Positions 15,914 through 24,189 of a DNA stretch of 29,946 nt are shown here, piece after piece. The notes beneath the pieces were generated by a model that searched no databases, was not told the DNA's origin, and saw only the letters and a program-made list of their open reading frames with translations. Within the stretch, counting starts at the first letter, position 1. Each line of letters opens with the position of its first letter. A program made the translations under genes and the position numbers. This DNA comes from CAZFAT01 sp964517075 (GTDB lineage: Bacteria > Acidobacteriota > Vicinamibacteria > Vicinamibacterales > SCN-69-37): assembly GCA_964517075.1 (NCBI GenBank), contig CAZFAT010000312.1, positions 1 through 29,946 of the forward strand. The letters run 5' to 3'.

Positions 15914-15927
15914 TGGCCAGAGTTCCC

Positions 15928-16581
15928 GTGAATCTGCCCAACGCCCTGACCGTCGGCCGGATCTTCCTCGTGCCGCTGCTCGTCGTGGTGCTGCTCACGA
16001 AGTTCGATGGGCGCGACGTCTTCGGCATCAGCAACGAGATGCTGGGCGCGGTCATCTTCGGGCTGGCGTCCTTCACCGACTGGCTGGATGGCTTCGTCGC
16101 GCGGCGCCGCGGACAGGTCACGCCCTTCGGGCAGTGGATGGATCCGCTTGCGGACAAGCTGCTGGTCAGCGCCGCGCTGATCTCGCTGGTCCAACTGGGC
16201 CGCGCGCCGGCCTGGATGGTCGCGATCATCCTCGGCCGCGAGTTCTCGGTCACCGTGCTGCGCAGCATCGTGCATGCGCGCGGCCAGACGCTGCCGGCCT
16301 CTCCGCTTGGCAAGGTCAAGATGGTGGCCGAGGTGGTGGCGATCCTCGTGCTGATCCTGGGCCCCAGGGAAGTGCCGGGGTTCTACGTGTTCGGGCACGT
16401 CGCGCTGTGGGTGGCGACGATTGCCGCCCTCGTGTCGGCGATCGACTACTCGCGCCGGTTCAATGCGGTCCTGTCGGGCCGGGGCCTACCGGACGACGCC
16501 GGTCAGGCCATCGAGACCGACACGCCGGCCACGCCTCAAGGATTGAGCTCCGCGACGCGCGTCCGCGCCTCGTCCAGATAG
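15928..16581 (+). CDS. pgsA: CDP-diacylglycerol--glycerol-3-phosphate 3-phosphatidyltransferase
   Basis: 217 aa from GTG 15928, chosen because the family begins M-N-L-P-N-x-L-T at this point; the open frame further upstream is antisense to the pyrophosphorylase. It commits CDP-diacylglycerol to phosphatidylglycerol synthesis in the inner membrane. The CDP-alcohol phosphotransferase signature D-G-x2-A-R-x8-G-x3-D-x3-D is complete (Asp 54, Gly 55, Ala 58, Arg 59, Gly 68, Asp 72, Asp 76). Several hydrophobic segments surround it. The C-terminal tail (about residues 195-217) is hydrophilic, beyond the usual end of the family. Its last 46 bases overlap the end of bamD on the other strand. Confidence 0.92.
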   Translation: MNLPNALTVGRIFLVPLLVVVLLTKFDGRDVFGISNEMLGAVIFGLASFTDWLDGFVARRRGQVTPFGQWMDPLADKLLVSAALISLVQLGRAPAWMVAIILGREFSVTVLRSIVHARGQTLPASPLGKVKMVAEVVAILVLILGPREVPGFYVFGHVALWVATIAALVSAIDYSRRFNAVLSGRGLPDDAGQAIETDTPATPQGLSSATRVRASSR

Positions 16582-17333
16582 TCGCTCTCGCTGAATTCCT
16601 TCTGCAGCCGCTCGTACCACTGACGCGCGTCGGTCGTGCGTCCCACCTTCTCGTACGCCTCGCCCAGGTGGAAATACACCTTGTCGCGCCCGGTGAACTC
16701 CGGATCCACTTTCAGCAGGCCCTCGAACCGGGCGATGGCGCCCGCGTACACCCGGATCCGCAGGTTGGACAGGCCCACCTGGTACTCATGCTCGGACAGC
16801 CGATCCCGCGCCTGCCGACGCATCACCTGCACCTCGTCGAGGTACTGGCTCTTCGGATAATTCTGCAGGAACGTGTCAAGTTCTCGTAACGCGTTGACCG
16901 TGGCCGTCTGGTCGCGCTGAGGGCCGAGCATCTGGCGCATGTAGCACATCGCGAGGCGGTACTGCGCGTAGTCGGCATTGGGCGCCAGGGGGAAGAAGGT
17001 GAGGAATTCTCGGAACTCATTGGCGGCGAGAATCAGCGAGTCGGCATGTCCCTCGCCCAGATAGGAGTCGCCCAGGCCGATCTTCGCGTCGCGCCGGAAC
17101 TCACTGCCGGGGAACGTGTCAATCAGCCGCCGGAAGTACTCGCGGGCGTCGATCCACTGTCGGCGTTCGAGTGCCTCCTGGCCGCGATCGAACAGGAACT
17201 TCTCGGCGCCGGCTTCTCCGAGCGCCGGCACGTTCACGTTCGATCGGGTGCCGCAGGCCGACACCGCCAGGAGGAGGCCGAGCGCCGCGCAGCGCACGAG
17301 GGGGAGGGGAACGGTTCGAAACACTCGGGTCAT
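16536..17333 (-). CDS. bamD: Outer membrane protein assembly factor BamD-like lipoprotein
   Basis: 265 aa from ATG 17333, which shares its A with the TGA of the epimerase gene. The lipobox LAVSAC gives a lipidated Cys 27. The rest is TPR-type helices: EKFLFDRGQEALERRQWIDAREYFRRLIDTFP, AKIGLGDSYLGEG, SLILAANEFREFLTFFP, YAQYRLAMCY and later YPKSQYLDEV with a final repeat. Order and spacing match BamD, which helps the Bam complex insert beta-barrel proteins into the outer membrane. Its presence supports a diderm organism. It is the last gene of the aroC operon and converges on pgsA with a 46-base overlap. Confidence 0.85.
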   Translation of the reverse strand: MTRVFRTVPLPLVRCAALGLLLAVSACGTRSNVNVPALGEAGAEKFLFDRGQEALERRQWIDAREYFRRLIDTFPGSEFRRDAKIGLGDSYLGEGHADSLILAANEFREFLTFFPLAPNADYAQYRLAMCYMRQMLGPQRDQTATVNALRELDTFLQNYPKSQYLDEVQVMRRQARDRLSEHEYQVGLSNLRIRVYAGAIARFEGLLKVDPEFTGRDKVYFHLGEAYEKVGRTTDARQWYERLQKEFSESDYLDEARTRVAELNP

Positions 17334-18292
17334 CACATCTGTGCCAGGGGACGGTCGAGCACGCGCGCCAGCCATTCGCACTCCGCCGAGAGGCCCGCCT
17401 CGAGCGTCCGCGACGGCTGAAAGTCCAGGTCGGCCCGGGCGAGCGTCGTGTCCGCCCACGTGTCCCGCATGTCGCCCTTTTCGGCGGGGTGGCGGCGCAC
17501 GTCGAGAGACCGCCCCGTCCGCCGCGCGATCAACGCCAGGACATGGTTGATCGTCACGCGGCTGCCGCCGCCAATGTTATAGACGCCGCCGGGCCGGCCC
17601 CGGTCGCCGGCCGCCAGCGCGGCCGTCACGATGTCGTCCACGAAGGTGAAATCCCGCGTCTGCTCGCCGTCGCCAAACAGCGTAATCGGCTGTCCCAGCA
17701 GCGCCGCGCGGATGAATCGGTGAAACGCCATGTCCGGCCGCTGCCGCGGGCCGTACACCGTGAAGAAGCGCAGCGACACGGCCGGGACCCCGTGGTTCAC
17801 CTGATACAAGTGACAGAGGTGCTCGGCCGCCAGCTTTGTCACGCCGTAGGGGGACAGGGGCTGGAGCCGGGCGTCTTCGCGCATCGGCACCGGCACCAGG
17901 TCGCCATAGACGGACGAACTGGACGCATAGATCAGGCGCGTCAGGGGCCGGTCCTTCGCGGCTTCGAGCAGACGCTGTGTGGCGTCGACATTGTGCGACG
18001 TGTAGGTGGCAAACTGCGTCCCCCAGCTTCCGCGCACCCCGGCCTGGGCCGCCAGGTGAAAGACGTGGGTGACGCCGTCGAGGAGCGTCTCGAGGGGCGC
18101 CGTCTGCAGGGGGGCTTCCACGAAGCTGAACCGGGGATGCGTCACCAGAGGCGCGAGATTGCCGGTCTTGATGTCCCGCCCGTAGTAGTCCGTGAAGCAG
18201 TCGACCCCGGTGACCTCGGCGTCCCTCGCCAGCAGGGCCGCCGACAGGGTTGACCCGATGAAGCCGGCGGCGCCGGTGACCAGTGCCTTCAT
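17333..18292 (-). CDS. NAD-dependent sugar epimerase/dehydratase (UDP-glucuronate 4-epimerase-like)
   Basis: 319 aa. An extended short-chain dehydrogenase acting on nucleotide sugars in the cytoplasm. The NAD-binding GxxGxxG is GAAGFIGS (residues 7-14). FHLAAQAGVRGSW, the SSSSVYGD serine stretch and the catalytic YxxxK in SPYGVTK follow, then RFFTVYGPRQRPDMAF, which is typical of UDP-glucose/UDP-glucuronate 4-epimerases. The exact sugar is uncertain. The ATG overlaps the thioesterase stop by four bases (ATGA) and the stop overlaps the bamD start by one. It is odd but not unknown to find it in a housekeeping operon; its product may go into envelope glycans. Confidence 0.85.
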   Translation of the reverse strand: MKALVTGAAGFIGSTLSAALLARDAEVTGVDCFTDYYGRDIKTGNLAPLVTHPRFSFVEAPLQTAPLETLLDGVTHVFHLAAQAGVRGSWGTQFATYTSHNVDATQRLLEAAKDRPLTRLIYASSSSVYGDLVPVPMREDARLQPLSPYGVTKLAAEHLCHLYQVNHGVPAVSLRFFTVYGPRQRPDMAFHRFIRAALLGQPITLFGDGEQTRDFTFVDDIVTAALAAGDRGRPGGVYNIGGGSRVTINHVLALIARRTGRSLDVRRHPAEKGDMRDTWADTTLARADLDFQPSRTLEAGLSAECEWLARVLDRPLAQM

Positions 18293-18684
18293 GCGAACGC
18301 CTGCCGGATGCGCTCGGGCAGGCGGCAGGGCCGGCCATCGCGAGCGACGGCCGCGTGGGACGTGCGGCCCGAGGCCACGACGCCCACCTGCCCGGTGACG
18401 TTGACGGCGTAATGGAATTCCATGCGCGCAGGCGAGGCCAGCCGGCCCTCGGCGTGAACCTCGACCTGGTCATCGTAACGTGCCGGGCGGCGATATTCGC
18501 AGTGGGCCTCGATTACCGGCAGGATGACGCCCGATTCCTCCATCTCACGGTAGCTCCATCCCTGCTGTCGCAGCAGTTCGGCGCGGGCGACCTCGAACCA
18601 CACGAAGTAGTGCGCGTAATAGACGACGCCCATCTGGTCTGTTTCGGCGTAGCGCACGCGCAGGGTGGTCGTCGCCGTCCGCAT
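18289..18684 (-). CDS. Acyl-CoA thioesterase of the YbgC/4-hydroxybenzoyl-CoA thioesterase family
   Basis: 131 aa, a single hotdog domain. The family signature is near the N-terminus: RVRYAETDQMGVVYYAHYFVWFE, with the catalytic Asp 16, followed by the helix ARAELLRQQGWSYREME and the strands CEYRRPARYDDQVEV and MEFHYAVN. These enzymes hydrolyse short-chain or aromatic acyl-CoA. YbgC relatives in E. coli sit with the Tol-Pal envelope genes, which gives a loose parallel with bamD two genes downstream. It starts six bases after the rpe stop and overlaps the epimerase start by four bases. Confidence 0.88.
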   Translation of the reverse strand: MRTATTTLRVRYAETDQMGVVYYAHYFVWFEVARAELLRQQGWSYREMEESGVILPVIEAHCEYRRPARYDDQVEVHAEGRLASPARMEFHYAVNVTGQVGVVASGRTSHAAVARDGRPCRLPERIRQAFA

Positions 18685-18690
18685 GCGGGG

Positions 18691-19353
18691 CTAGCGGGCC
18701 GCCGCCGCGACCTGTCGCAGGTCCCGCATCGCGCGCGTGAGATCCGGCGCCCGGAAGATGGCGGCGCCGGCGACGAGAATGGACGCGCCCGCCGCCACAA
18801 TGGCCGCCGCGTTGGATGCGTCCACGCCGCCGTCCACCTCGATGGCCGCCGGGCTGCCCGCCCCGGCGAGCAACGTGCGAACCGCCTGGACCTTCTGAAG
18901 GCTGTGCGGGATGAACGTCTGGCCGGTGAAGCCGGGATTGACCGACATCACCAGGACGTGGTCGATCTCGTCCACCACGTCAGTCAGCACGCTGACCGGG
19001 GTGGACGGGTTGAGCGCCACGCCGGCCTTCATGCCCAGTTCGCGCAGGCGGACGAGGGTGCGATGCAGGTGCGGCAGGACTTCGGCATGGACGCTGATCA
19101 TCGAGGCGCCGGCCTCGACGAACGCCTCGAGGTAGCGATCCGGTTCCTGAAGCATCAAGTGTACGTCGAGGGGCAGCCTGGTCCGTCGCTTGAGCGCCTC
19201 GACGACGACGGGCCCCAGCGTGAGGTTGGGCACGAAGTGACCATCCATAACGTCCACGTGGAGGAGATCGGCGCCGGCAGCCTCGACCCGCGCGACTTCG
19301 TCGGCCAGCCGTCCGAAATCCGCCGCGAGGATGGACGGGGCGATCCGGACCAT
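18691..19353 (-). CDS. rpe: Ribulose-phosphate 3-epimerase
   Basis: 220 aa TIM barrel that interconverts ribulose 5-phosphate and xylulose 5-phosphate in the pentose phosphate pathway. Motifs are IAPSILAADFGRL, LLHVDVMDGHFVPNLTLGP, LDVHLMLQEP, VMSVNPGFTGQTF and the final IEVDGGVDASNA. The catalytic Asp residues lie in VDVMDG and VDGGVD, with metal-binding His residues in DGH and DVHLM. ATG 19353 is preferred over the GTG one codon earlier because it shares its A with the TGA of the PASTA gene and has GAGGTG eight bases upstream. Confidence 0.95.
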   Translation of the reverse strand: MVRIAPSILAADFGRLADEVARVEAAGADLLHVDVMDGHFVPNLTLGPVVVEALKRRTRLPLDVHLMLQEPDRYLEAFVEAGASMISVHAEVLPHLHRTLVRLRELGMKAGVALNPSTPVSVLTDVVDEIDHVLVMSVNPGFTGQTFIPHSLQKVQAVRTLLAGAGSPAAIEVDGGVDASNAAAIVAAGASILVAGAAIFRAPDLTRAMRDLRQVAAAAR

Positions 19354-20120
19354 CACCGGCTCACCTCGAGCGTGATCGTGTCGCCGTGGCCGATCTGATA
19401 CCCGGGCTGCGGGACCTGACGAACGACGATGCCCGGCGGCAGACCGGGATAGGGAACTTCAGCGCCGCGGTTGACCCGGAAGGGGCGCCGCCGAAGAATC
19501 TCGACCGCGCGGGATGCCAGCGTTCCGATCAGATCCGGCATGACGTAGCTCTGCCCGCGTTCGCCGCGGTTGATGAGGAGGGTGACCGCCGGCGCGCGAT
19601 CCTTGGCCGGCGGATCCTGGCTCACGACCGTGCCGGCCGGGTAGCTGATGGTGCGGATCTCGGCGCGGCCAGCAATCTCGACGTTCTCCTGCGCGAGGGT
19701 GATCTCGGCCGTGCGCTCGGCCTGGCCGATGACCTGCGGAATCACCGGATCGCGCTGACCGTCGCTGACGCGCACGCGCACCGCACGCTGCGGACGGAGC
19801 ACCGTGCCCGGTTCCGGATCCTGCGCCAGGACGTGGTCGATCGGGACCTTGGCATCCGACCGCCGGGCCTCGATCTTCAGGACGAGGCCGGCATCGCTCA
19901 GCGCGCGGTTGGCATCCGCCACCGACCGGCCACGCAGATCGGGCACCTGCACCTCCCGCGCGCGCGTGGCGACCCGCATGGAGGTCAAAAAGAACGTCGC
20001 GAACGTGAGGGCCAGCAGCACGGCCAGCACCAGCAGGCGTCCGGCGCTCCAGACCCGCGTACGCAGGGCACTGTCGGCTGGCTTGGGGGCGCGGCTCGGG
20101 GGGAGCCTGTCGGCGGGCAT
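19353..20120 (-). CDS. Membrane-anchored PASTA-domain protein without kinase domain
   Basis: 255 aa, ATG at 20120, 18 bases after the rsmB stop. A basic N-terminus of about 28 residues is followed by a single transmembrane helix (LLVLAVLLALTFATFFLTS, about 30-48) and then three PASTA repeats. Repeat 1 is VQVPDLRGRSVADANRALSDAGL, repeat 2 is VIPQVIGQAERTAEITLAQENVE with VVSQDPPAKD, and repeat 3 is VMPDLIGTLASRAVEILRRRP with VVRQVPQPGYQI. PASTA domains bind peptidoglycan fragments or muropeptides in kinases such as PrkC and in some penicillin-binding proteins. Here there is no kinase or transpeptidase domain. The position between rsmB and rpe is where Firmicutes carry prkC, so it may be a reduced orthologue of the extracellular part. 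Confidence 0.88.
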   Translation of the reverse strand: MPADRLPPSRAPKPADSALRTRVWSAGRLLVLAVLLALTFATFFLTSMRVATRAREVQVPDLRGRSVADANRALSDAGLVLKIEARRSDAKVPIDHVLAQDPEPGTVLRPQRAVRVRVSDGQRDPVIPQVIGQAERTAEITLAQENVEIAGRAEIRTISYPAGTVVSQDPPAKDRAPAVTLLINRGERGQSYVMPDLIGTLASRAVEILRRRPFRVNRGAEVPYPGLPPGIVVRQVPQPGYQIGHGDTITLEVSR

Positions 20121-20138
20121 TCGAATGCGAAAAGTGTA

Positions 20139-21494
20139 CTACGCGGCCGAGTGCCGGACCAAGACGGCCGCGAAGAACGCATCGAGTCCGTGCGCGGGCG
20201 GTGTCGTCGTCAGGCACCCATCCGCCGCCATCAGTTCGCGCGCCACCCCTGATACCGGTTCCAGCCCAAACCGGGCATCGCCATCCAGGAATCCCCGCAC
20301 GACGCCGGAATTTTCCTCCGGCTCGCTCGAGCAGGTGGCGTAGATCAGCCGGCCGCCGGGGCGGACGACCTCAGCCGCACGGGCCAGCATCGCGCGTTCG
20401 ATTCGCACGAGTTCGGGCATATCGCCTGCCGTTCGCGTCCACTTCAGATCGGGATCGCGGCGGAGAGTCCCCAGGCCCGAGCACGGAGCGTCCAGGAGGA
20501 CCCGATCGAAGGTCGCGCCGAACGGAAACGCCCGCGTGGCGTCGAGGGCGACGACCGGCACGCCGCGGCCCGCCGATCGCAGCAGGGCGGCGAGCAGATG
20601 GACCCGGCGTGGACGCCAATCGGAGGCGATGAGCCGCGACTCAGGTGATGGGGCAGGCCGGGTCATGTCCTCGGCCAGCATGAGGGTCTTGCCGCCCGGC
20701 GCCGCGCAGGCGTCGAGCACCAGCTCGCCTGGCCGGGCGCGGACCAGGCGCGCGACGATTTGCGACCCTTCATCCTGCACCCGCACATCCGCACGAAGGT
20801 CGTCGGGGAGCCGTCCCAAGGCGCCTGGCGGCAGACGCAGCGCGTCGACCACGTACGGCGATCGTTCTGCGGCAATGCCCGCGGCCGTGAGCCGCGCGGC
20901 AATGTCGTCGATCGCCTGACGGCCGCGTGAGCGGATCGTCAGTGTTGGTGGGGCGTTGTTGAACTCGCACCAGCGCGCCGCCGCATCGAATCCGTACCGG
21001 GCAATCCAGCGTTCGACGAGCCAGGCGGGATGCGACAGCGTGGTGGTCAGGTAGGCGGCCTGGACCTGGGGGCTTGCAGTTGGCAGGGGCCGGGGCGGCA
21101 GGGCATCACTGTCCGTCGAGCGGGCGAGCGTGCGGAGAACGGCATTCACGAAGCCGGCGGCACGCGGCGCGCCGAGGGCGCGCACCGACTCCACGGCTTC
21201 ATGCACGACGGCGTGCGCGGGCACGCGATCCAGATGGCGCAGCTGATACGCCCCGAGACGCAGCACTGCGCGCGCCGGAGCGTCGATTCCAGCGACGGGT
21301 CGCTGGCTCGCCCGCGCGAGGAGTGCATCCAGCTCGTTTTGCCATCGCAGCGTGCCGGCGGCCAGCTCGACGAGCAGGCCGGCGTCGCGCGGGTCACTGC
21401 TGGAGTACGCGCGGTCGAGCGCGCCCGCGAGGGTGGCGCGACGCGCCTCGACGTCCAGCAGCAGGCGCGCCGCGACCAGCCGGATCGGGATCAT
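20139..21494 (-). CDS. rsmB: 16S rRNA (cytosine-967-C5)-methyltransferase
   Basis: 451 aa. Methylates C967 of 16S rRNA with S-adenosylmethionine. Residues 1-130 are the NusB-like RNA-binding domain (ARLLLDVEARRATLAGALDRA, LRLGAYQLRHLDRVPAHAVVHEAV). The C-terminal Rossmann methyltransferase has motif I LDACAAPGGKT, the catalytic pair DAPCSGLGTLRRDPDLKW and YATCSSEPEEN, and a final SGVV. Length and domain order are those of RsmB/Sun. Its ATG overlaps the fmt stop by four bases (ATGA). Confidence 0.95.
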   Translation of the reverse strand: MIPIRLVAARLLLDVEARRATLAGALDRAYSSSDPRDAGLLVELAAGTLRWQNELDALLARASQRPVAGIDAPARAVLRLGAYQLRHLDRVPAHAVVHEAVESVRALGAPRAAGFVNAVLRTLARSTDSDALPPRPLPTASPQVQAAYLTTTLSHPAWLVERWIARYGFDAAARWCEFNNAPPTLTIRSRGRQAIDDIAARLTAAGIAAERSPYVVDALRLPPGALGRLPDDLRADVRVQDEGSQIVARLVRARPGELVLDACAAPGGKTLMLAEDMTRPAPSPESRLIASDWRPRRVHLLAALLRSAGRGVPVVALDATRAFPFGATFDRVLLDAPCSGLGTLRRDPDLKWTRTAGDMPELVRIERAMLARAAEVVRPGGRLIYATCSSEPEENSGVVRGFLDGDARFGLEPVSGVARELMAADGCLTTTPPAHGLDAFFAAVLVRHSAA

Positions 21495-22444
21495 GCCTCG
21501 GCCGGCAGCGGCTCGAGCCGTTCGCCGGCTCGCACCGGCCGGCCGTGCAGGAACTCACGGACCCGGACGGGCGATCGGCCTTCGACCTGGATTTCGGTCA
21601 GGCGGACGAGGCCGGGGGCGGCCGCAATCAAGAGCGCATCGCGCTCCACACGCTCGACGACGCCTGGGGCGGCTGCTGTCTGCCGTTCATCGGCCACCTG
21701 CGACCGAAGCAGGAGCACGCGCCGGCCCTGGAGTCGCGCCGCGGCCAATGGCCAGGGCTGCAACCCCCGGATCTGATTGTGGACGGCGGTCGCCGGGCGG
21801 CGCCAGTTGATCTGGCTTTCCTGCCGTTCGAGGCGGCTCGCGTAGGTGACGAAGCGCTCGTCCTGGGCGGTTTCCTCGACGGGGCCTGCAGCCGTGCGAT
21901 CTACGATCTCGGCGAGCAGCTCCGCGCCAATGCCGGCAAGCCTCGTCTCCAGTTCCGCACTGGTTTCGTCAGGGGCAATCTCCGTGGACCGCGCGGCCAG
22001 CATCGGGCCGGCGTCGAGCGCCAGGACGACGCGCATGATGGTGACGCCGGTTTCACGATCGCCGGCGAGCACCGCGCGATGCACTGGCGCCGCGCCGCGC
22101 CAGCGAGGCAGCAGCGACGCGTGCACGTTGACCATGCCCCAACGCGGGAGGTCCAGGAGCGGCTGCGGCAGGATGCGGCCGTAAGCTGCGACGACGCCGA
22201 TGTCAGGCCTGAGGTCGCGGAGGGTGGCCAGCCACTCGGGATCCGACAGCTTCGTGGGTTGGAACACGGGGACGCGTCCGGCGGCCGCGGACTTCACCGG
22301 GCTCGGCTGGAGCCGGTGCCCCCGTCCCCTCGGGCGATCCGGCTGCGTGACGGCGGCCACGACCTCGTGGCCGGACGCGAAGAGCCGCTCGAGCGTCGGC
22401 ACGGCAAAGGCCGGCGTGCCGAAGAAGACAATCCGCAATGGCAT
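21491..22444 (-). CDS. fmt: Methionyl-tRNA formyltransferase
   Basis: 317 aa. Formylates the initiator Met-tRNA with 10-formyltetrahydrofolate. The N-terminal domain starts RIVFFGTPAFAVPTLERL and carries the catalytic core NVHASLLPRWRGAAPVHRA...GVTIMRV and LDAGPML, containing the Asn-His-Asp triad. The C-terminal OB-like domain carries QINWRRPATAVHNQIRGLQPWP. ATG 22444 shares its A with the def TGA; a GTG one codon upstream is less likely. Pairing with def, which later removes the formyl group, is the common bacterial arrangement. Confidence 0.95.
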   Translation of the reverse strand: MPLRIVFFGTPAFAVPTLERLFASGHEVVAAVTQPDRPRGRGHRLQPSPVKSAAAGRVPVFQPTKLSDPEWLATLRDLRPDIGVVAAYGRILPQPLLDLPRWGMVNVHASLLPRWRGAAPVHRAVLAGDRETGVTIMRVVLALDAGPMLAARSTEIAPDETSAELETRLAGIGAELLAEIVDRTAAGPVEETAQDERFVTYASRLERQESQINWRRPATAVHNQIRGLQPWPLAAARLQGRRVLLLRSQVADERQTAAAPGVVERVERDALLIAAAPGLVRLTEIQVEGRSPVRVREFLHGRPVRAGERLEPLPAEA

Positions 22445-22953
22445 CACCAGCGGCCGGCACGGTCGAGTTTCCGGATCTTCCGGACGATGAGGTCGCGCTG
22501 CAGGCCCCGGATGCGGTTCAGGAACAGCTGGCCATCGAGATGATCCACCTCGTGCTGAAGGGCCCGGGCCAGGAGACCCGTCCCTTCAATGGTCCGGTTC
22601 GCGCCCGACCGATCCAGCGCGCGGATCACGACGCGGTGGGGGCGGGGGACGGTGGCCGTAAAGCCGGGCACGCTCAGGCAGCCTTCCTGCTCGAGCTGCA
22701 TGCCATCGCGCTCGACGAACTCCGGATTGACGAGCGTCAGCAGCTCGCCGCCGCGCTTACCGACGCTCAGGTCGATGACGGCCACGCGCAGTGGAATGCC
22801 GATCTGCGGCGCGGCCAGTCCGATGCCGGGCGCCGCGTACATGGTGTCCACCATGTCGTCGATGAGCCGCTGGATGTCGTCGTCAACGGTCTCGACCGGG
22901 GCGGCGGTCCCCTGCAGCGCCGGCGCGCCGTAGCGGAGGATCGGCCGGAGCAT
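22444..22953 (-). CDS. def: Peptide deformylase
   Basis: 169 aa. Removes the formyl group from nascent proteins. The three signature motifs are intact: GIGLAAPQIG (43-52), EGCLSVPG (Cys 92) and QHEVDHLDG (His 134, Glu 135, His 138). Cys 92 and the two His bind the metal and the Glu is catalytic. The ATG shares one base with the aroC stop (TGATG), and the stop shares one base with the fmt start. Confidence 0.96.
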   Translation of the reverse strand: MLRPILRYGAPALQGTAAPVETVDDDIQRLIDDMVDTMYAAPGIGLAAPQIGIPLRVAVIDLSVGKRGGELLTLVNPEFVERDGMQLEQEGCLSVPGFTATVPRPHRVVIRALDRSGANRTIEGTGLLARALQHEVDHLDGQLFLNRIRGLQRDLIVRKIRKLDRAGRW

Positions 22954-24173
22954 CAGGCGCGCTCCGGCTGCGGAGCCAGGCGCGCGTACATCGAGGCCGC
23001 GAAGCGGCGGCAGGCGGCGTCGATCTCGGCGAGCGTGTCGCCGCCGAACTTCTCGAGCACCGCGTTGGCGAGGACCAGCGCCACCATGGCTTCAGCGACG
23101 ACCGCGGCGGCCGGCACGGCGCAAACGTCCGAGCGCTCGATGGCCGCGGCACTCTCGGTCATGGTGGCGAGATCGACCGAGCGCAGCGGTTTCATGAGCG
23201 TCGAGATGGGCTTCATGACGGCGGTGACACGCACGTCCTCGCCGTTGGTGACGCCGCCTTCGAGCCCCCCGGCATTGTTGGTGGGCCGCCGAATGCCGGG
23301 CACGGTGCCCGACCCTCCGTCGGGCGCCAGCAGGATCTCGTCGTGGACGCGCGATCCGGGCAGCGCGCCAACGTCGGCGCCTCGTCCGATGCCCACGGCC
23401 TTGATCGCGGGAATGGACATGAGCGCCTGGGCGAGGCGGCCATCGAGCTTGCGGTCCCACTGGACGTGGCTGCCCAGGCCGGGCGGAACCCCGTGCGCGA
23501 TGACCTCGACGGTACCCCCGACGGTGTCGCCCGCCTCCTTGGCGGCATCAATAGCGCGTCGCATCGCGGCCGCGACGTCGGCGTCGACACACCGCACGTC
23601 GTCGTCAGCGGCTAAGGCGTTCGCCTGTGCGAACGTCACCGCCTGGGGGTCGGCGAGCGCGGCGGGACCAATCCGCACCACATGACTGGTGATCTCGATG
23701 CCGAGCCGATGGAGCAGGGCCCGGGCGATCGCGCCGGCCGCCACGCGGGCGGCGGTCTCGCGTGCGCTGGCGCGTTCCAGAATGTCACGGAGGTCCTGGC
23801 GGTCGTACTTCACGCCTCCTGACAGATCGGCATGGCCGGGGCGGGGACGAGTGACGGCGGGCCGCCGTGCACCGGGCAGCGATTCGTCGGGGCTGGCCTC
23901 GACGCTCATCGTGTGCTGCCAGTTGGTCCAGTCGCGATTGCGGATCTCGAGGGCGATCGGGCTGCCGAGCGTCTCGCCGCGGCGGACGCCGGAGCGGATT
24001 TCCGCGCGGTCCTGCTCGATGGCCATGCGGCGTCCGCGACCGTAGCCGAGCTGGCGCCGCGCCAGATCGGGCGACAGGTCGCGCTCCGAGAGCGGCACGC
24101 CGGCCGGAACACCTTCGACGATCACGACCAGCGCGGGGCCGTGCGACTCGCCGGCCGTCAGAAAACGCAGCAT
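22953..24173 (-). CDS. aroC: Chorismate synthase
   Basis: 406 aa. Last step of the shikimate pathway, EPSP to chorismate, requiring reduced FMN. Visible motifs are LTAGESHGPALVVIVEG, QLGYGRGRRMAIE, GHADLSGGVKYDRQDLRDILERASARETAARVAAGAIA, GIGRGADVGALPGSRVHDE and NNAGGLEGGVTNGEDV. The start at 24173 (MLRFLTAGESHG) fits the family; an ATG four codons upstream (24185, MARF) is the alternative. A TAGAAT box at 24184-24189 would place transcription start only about four bases before 24173 and overlap the upstream ATG, which favours 24173. First gene of a nine-gene operon ending with bamD. Confidence 0.95.
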   Translation of the reverse strand: MLRFLTAGESHGPALVVIVEGVPAGVPLSERDLSPDLARRQLGYGRGRRMAIEQDRAEIRSGVRRGETLGSPIALEIRNRDWTNWQHTMSVEASPDESLPGARRPAVTRPRPGHADLSGGVKYDRQDLRDILERASARETAARVAAGAIARALLHRLGIEITSHVVRIGPAALADPQAVTFAQANALAADDDVRCVDADVAAAMRRAIDAAKEAGDTVGGTVEVIAHGVPPGLGSHVQWDRKLDGRLAQALMSIPAIKAVGIGRGADVGALPGSRVHDEILLAPDGGSGTVPGIRRPTNNAGGLEGGVTNGEDVRVTAVMKPISTLMKPLRSVDLATMTESAAAIERSDVCAVPAAAVVAEAMVALVLANAVLEKFGGDTLAEIDAACRRFAASMYARLAPQPERA

Positions 24174-24183
24174 GAACCGGGCC

Positions 24184-24189
24184 ATTCTA
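24184..24189 (-). promoter_or_regulatory. Candidate -10 box for the aroC operon
   Basis: The minus strand reads TAGAAT (five of six), within GATAGAATGG. Transcription would begin near 24177, leaving a leader of only a few bases before the ATG at 24173. No -35 match and no ribosome site are seen, in keeping with a near-leaderless message. Confidence 0.45.

Noticed and set aside
15166..15927. In-frame upstream extension of pgsA by about 250 codons
   Set aside because: It is antisense to the pyrophosphorylase gene; PgsA family proteins begin at the MNLPN segment encoded from GTG 15928.
21074..22543. A 489-codon open frame on the plus strand
   Set aside because: Antisense to rsmB, fmt and the end of def, all of which carry complete catalytic motifs.
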